This document shows, one piece after another, positions 62,788 to 64,000 of a stretch of 64,000 nucleotides of DNA. Position numbers and translations under genes: made by a program. How positions within the stretch are numbered: the first letter of the stretch is position 1; every line of letters starts with the position of its first letter. The notes beneath the pieces were generated by a model. The model saw only the letters and a list, made by a program, of their open reading frames with translations, made no database searches and had not been told where the DNA came from. Source of the DNA: an uncultured Eubacteriales bacterium (GTDB taxonomy: Bacteria; Bacillota; Clostridia; Oscillospirales; Acutalibacteraceae); assembly GCA_900540085.1 (NCBI GenBank), contig UQEU01000004.1, positions 96,168 through 160,167 of the forward strand. The letters are read 5' to 3'.

Positions 62788-63737
62788 ACTGTTTATGCTG
62801 CGGCAAACCTTTGCGCACACCCGATGAAACAGGTTGGCACAAGGCTTGCATTAAACGCTTTTTCGGCACAACCAAGCTCCCCGAAATTGAAATTGACGAC
62901 AAAACGCTTAATCTTTTGGCAACAGAAACGACAAATAAAGGCTTTACCGTTCCGGGAGTGCAAAAGAAATTATCATTGCACCTTGTCAGCGACAGCCGCA
63001 AGCCGAGATTAACACTTGTAAACTATCCGACCGGCTATATTCTCAAGCCGCAGGTTGCAGAGTTTGAAGCATTACCCGAATCAGAGCAACTCATAATGAC
63101 AATGGCGGATATGGCGGGGATTTCGACCGTTCCGCACGCACTCATTAAAGGCAATGCAGGGCTTGCATACATCACAAAGCGAGTTGACCGCAATTTAACA
63201 AGCGACAAGGTAGAAATGCTCGCTATGGAAGATTTTTGCCAGCTTGATTTAAGGCTTACCGAGGATAAATACAGAGGATCATACGAGCGTTGCGCGAAAA
63301 TAATCAAGCAGTATTCATCGAGGGTCGGCATTGATATGGCAGAGTTTTACATTAGGCTTGTATTTTGCTTTATTGTCGGCAATTCCGATATGCACCTAAA
63401 GAATTTTTCACTTATTGAAACAGCCGAGGGTTCGGGCGAATATGTGCTGTCCCCTGCTTACGATTTACTGCCGGTCAATGCAAATATGCCTGCCGATAAA
63501 GAAGAATTCGCACTTGCAATGAACGGTAAAAAAATGAATATACGCAAAGGCGATTTTCTTAAATATGCCGACACCTGCGGCATATCTCGCCAAACTGCCG
63601 AAAAGCTTATTGAAAATCTTGTTAAGCTTACGCCAAAGTGGCTTAAAATGTGCGATAAATCATTGCTCCCGGATGACTTAAAAGAGAGATTGACAAAGAT
63701 TATTACTGAAAGAACAGGCTGTTTGATTAGTAAATAA
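62784..63737 (+). CDS. hipT: HipT-like Ser/Thr kinase toxin
   Basis: The 317-residue protein is the HipA-type kinase without its N-terminal subdomain. It starts with a small cysteine-rich segment (CLCCGKPL, HKACIKRFF), then the Gly-rich loop GFTVPGVQKKL, the ATP-binding lysine in YILKP, the catalytic GNSDMHLKN and the metal-binding SPAYDLLP. HipA/HipT kinases arrest growth by phosphorylating aminoacyl-tRNA synthetases. The Gly-rich loop motif is TVP where E. coli HipT has SIS, so its autophosphorylation control may differ. Confidence 0.88.
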   Translation: MNCLCCGKPLRTPDETGWHKACIKRFFGTTKLPEIEIDDKTLNLLATETTNKGFTVPGVQKKLSLHLVSDSRKPRLTLVNYPTGYILKPQVAEFEALPESEQLIMTMADMAGISTVPHALIKGNAGLAYITKRVDRNLTSDKVEMLAMEDFCQLDLRLTEDKYRGSYERCAKIIKQYSSRVGIDMAEFYIRLVFCFIVGNSDMHLKNFSLIETAEGSGEYVLSPAYDLLPVNANMPADKEEFALAMNGKKMNIRKGDFLKYADTCGISRQTAEKLIENLVKLTPKWLKMCDKSLLPDDLKERLTKIITERTGCLISK

Positions 63738-63773
63738 CAGTGAATATCACAACTATCAAACATTATTCGGCGT

Positions 63774-63801
63774 AAAAAAGTGTAGCCGTCTAACACTTTT
63801 T
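63774..63801 (+). terminator. Terminator of the hip operon
   Basis: AAAAAGTGT pairs with ACACTTTTT around the loop AGCCGTCTA, about 40 bp after the hipT stop. Confidence 0.75.
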
Positions 63802-63911
63802 CGTTGTAATTTTTGTAAAGCGGTGTATTTAGTATCATATATATATTGAATGCTATAGAGCAGTCCGATTAGTGAGCAAACAGAAATATTAAAATAAATG
63901 GAGAAATGATT

Positions 63912-64000
63912 ATGGCAAGAACAACTAAACCAAAGAAAGAAATACCAATGGAAGAAGCACTTTGGAAAAGTGCTGATAAACTGAGAGGTTCTGTTGAGCC
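63912..64000 (+). CDS. hsdM: Type I restriction-modification methyltransferase HsdM, start only
   Basis: The first 29 codons are in the window. MARTTKPKKEIPMEEALWK followed by SADKLRGSVEP is the typical start of HsdM N6-adenine methyltransferases of type I systems. GGAG precedes the ATG. The rest, and hsdS/hsdR, lie beyond the right edge. Confidence 0.75.
   Translation, partial: MARTTKPKKEIPMEEALWKSADKLRGSVE

Larger units (their letters stand above)
58553..64000. mobile_element. Integrative mobilizable/conjugative element, left end
   Basis: The span from the beta-helix break to the window edge holds an outward-facing serine recombinase, MobC, a RepA_N-type initiator, repeat-rich leader DNA and cargo (HipBST-like operon, hsdM). 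The junction lies at about 58553-58580, near GTGGC-GGCGA-GCCAC. The other end, relaxase and any conjugation genes lie to the right of the window. Confidence 0.8.

Overview
The window is low-GC DNA from a strictly anaerobic Firmicute, most likely a gut clostridium of the Oscillospirales/Ruminococcaceae type. The signs are the three [FeFe]-hydrogenase maturases, a flavodiiron protein with rubredoxin, stand-alone AICAR transformylase, QueH, FtsEX with secreted M23 proteins, dockerin-like repeats, frequent TTG/GTG starts behind GGAG(TG)-type ribosome sites, and clean TTGACA-N17-TATAAT promoters. Placement below class is inference.

Layout. 1-4.3 kb: a frameshifted small-molecule kinase and a DUF2804 gene (minus), divergent from the mannonate pair uxuA-uxuB (plus). 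4.3-9.6 kb: one minus-strand operon of two ATP-grasp ligases followed by hydE-hydG-hydF; its promoter overlaps the divergent promoter of purH (AICARFT). 11-27 kb: mostly minus-strand housekeeping genes: prmA-yhaM, guaB, aroK-nth-AKR-rarA-queH, and ftsE-ftsX with three M23 coiled-coil paralogues; a zinc-ribbon/PASTA pseudokinase and a degenerate GDPD-like membrane protein interrupt them. 27.5-31.5 kb: rubredoxin, flavodiiron protein, an EF-G-like GTPase. 31.6-38.1 kb: a phospholipase C remnant, then a catabolic cluster of GPH symporter, split transketolase and MFS carrier with a divergent LysR regulator and three palindromes. 38.2-43.1 kb: a decayed MazG-like gene, tRNA-Thr and tRNA-Tyr, birA, small enzymes, a cobalamin riboswitch driving a surface alpha/alpha-toroid protein, and an MGMT-like protein.

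43.2-57.9 kb: the GGGtGRT/scaffold pair, an orphan PqqD-like protein, a secreted dockerin-like protein, a candidate ~175-nt noncoding RNA, a TetR-histidine kinase-response regulator operon, a beta-propeller surface protein with an IPDTG anchor, DUF523 and FliB-like proteins, a large membrane protein, an SDR and an SGNH hydrolase. From about 58.56 kb to the right edge lies the end of an integrative element that has split a beta-helix gene. It carries a large serine recombinase, MobC, a RepA_N-type initiator, a repeat-rich leader, a three-gene HipB-HipS-HipT-like toxin-antitoxin operon and the start of a type I methyltransferase (hsdM).

How it fits together: the core genes describe a fermenter that makes hydrogen, protects itself from oxygen with rubredoxin and flavodiiron protein, uses hexuronates and another sugar or sugar acid, scavenges cobalamin, and displays anchored proteins on its surface. 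The most notable accessory items are the riboswitch-controlled toroid protein, the ATP-grasp/hyd operon, the terminator-ended intergenic RNA, and the element with its HipBST-like system. No CRISPR array or rRNA gene was seen.
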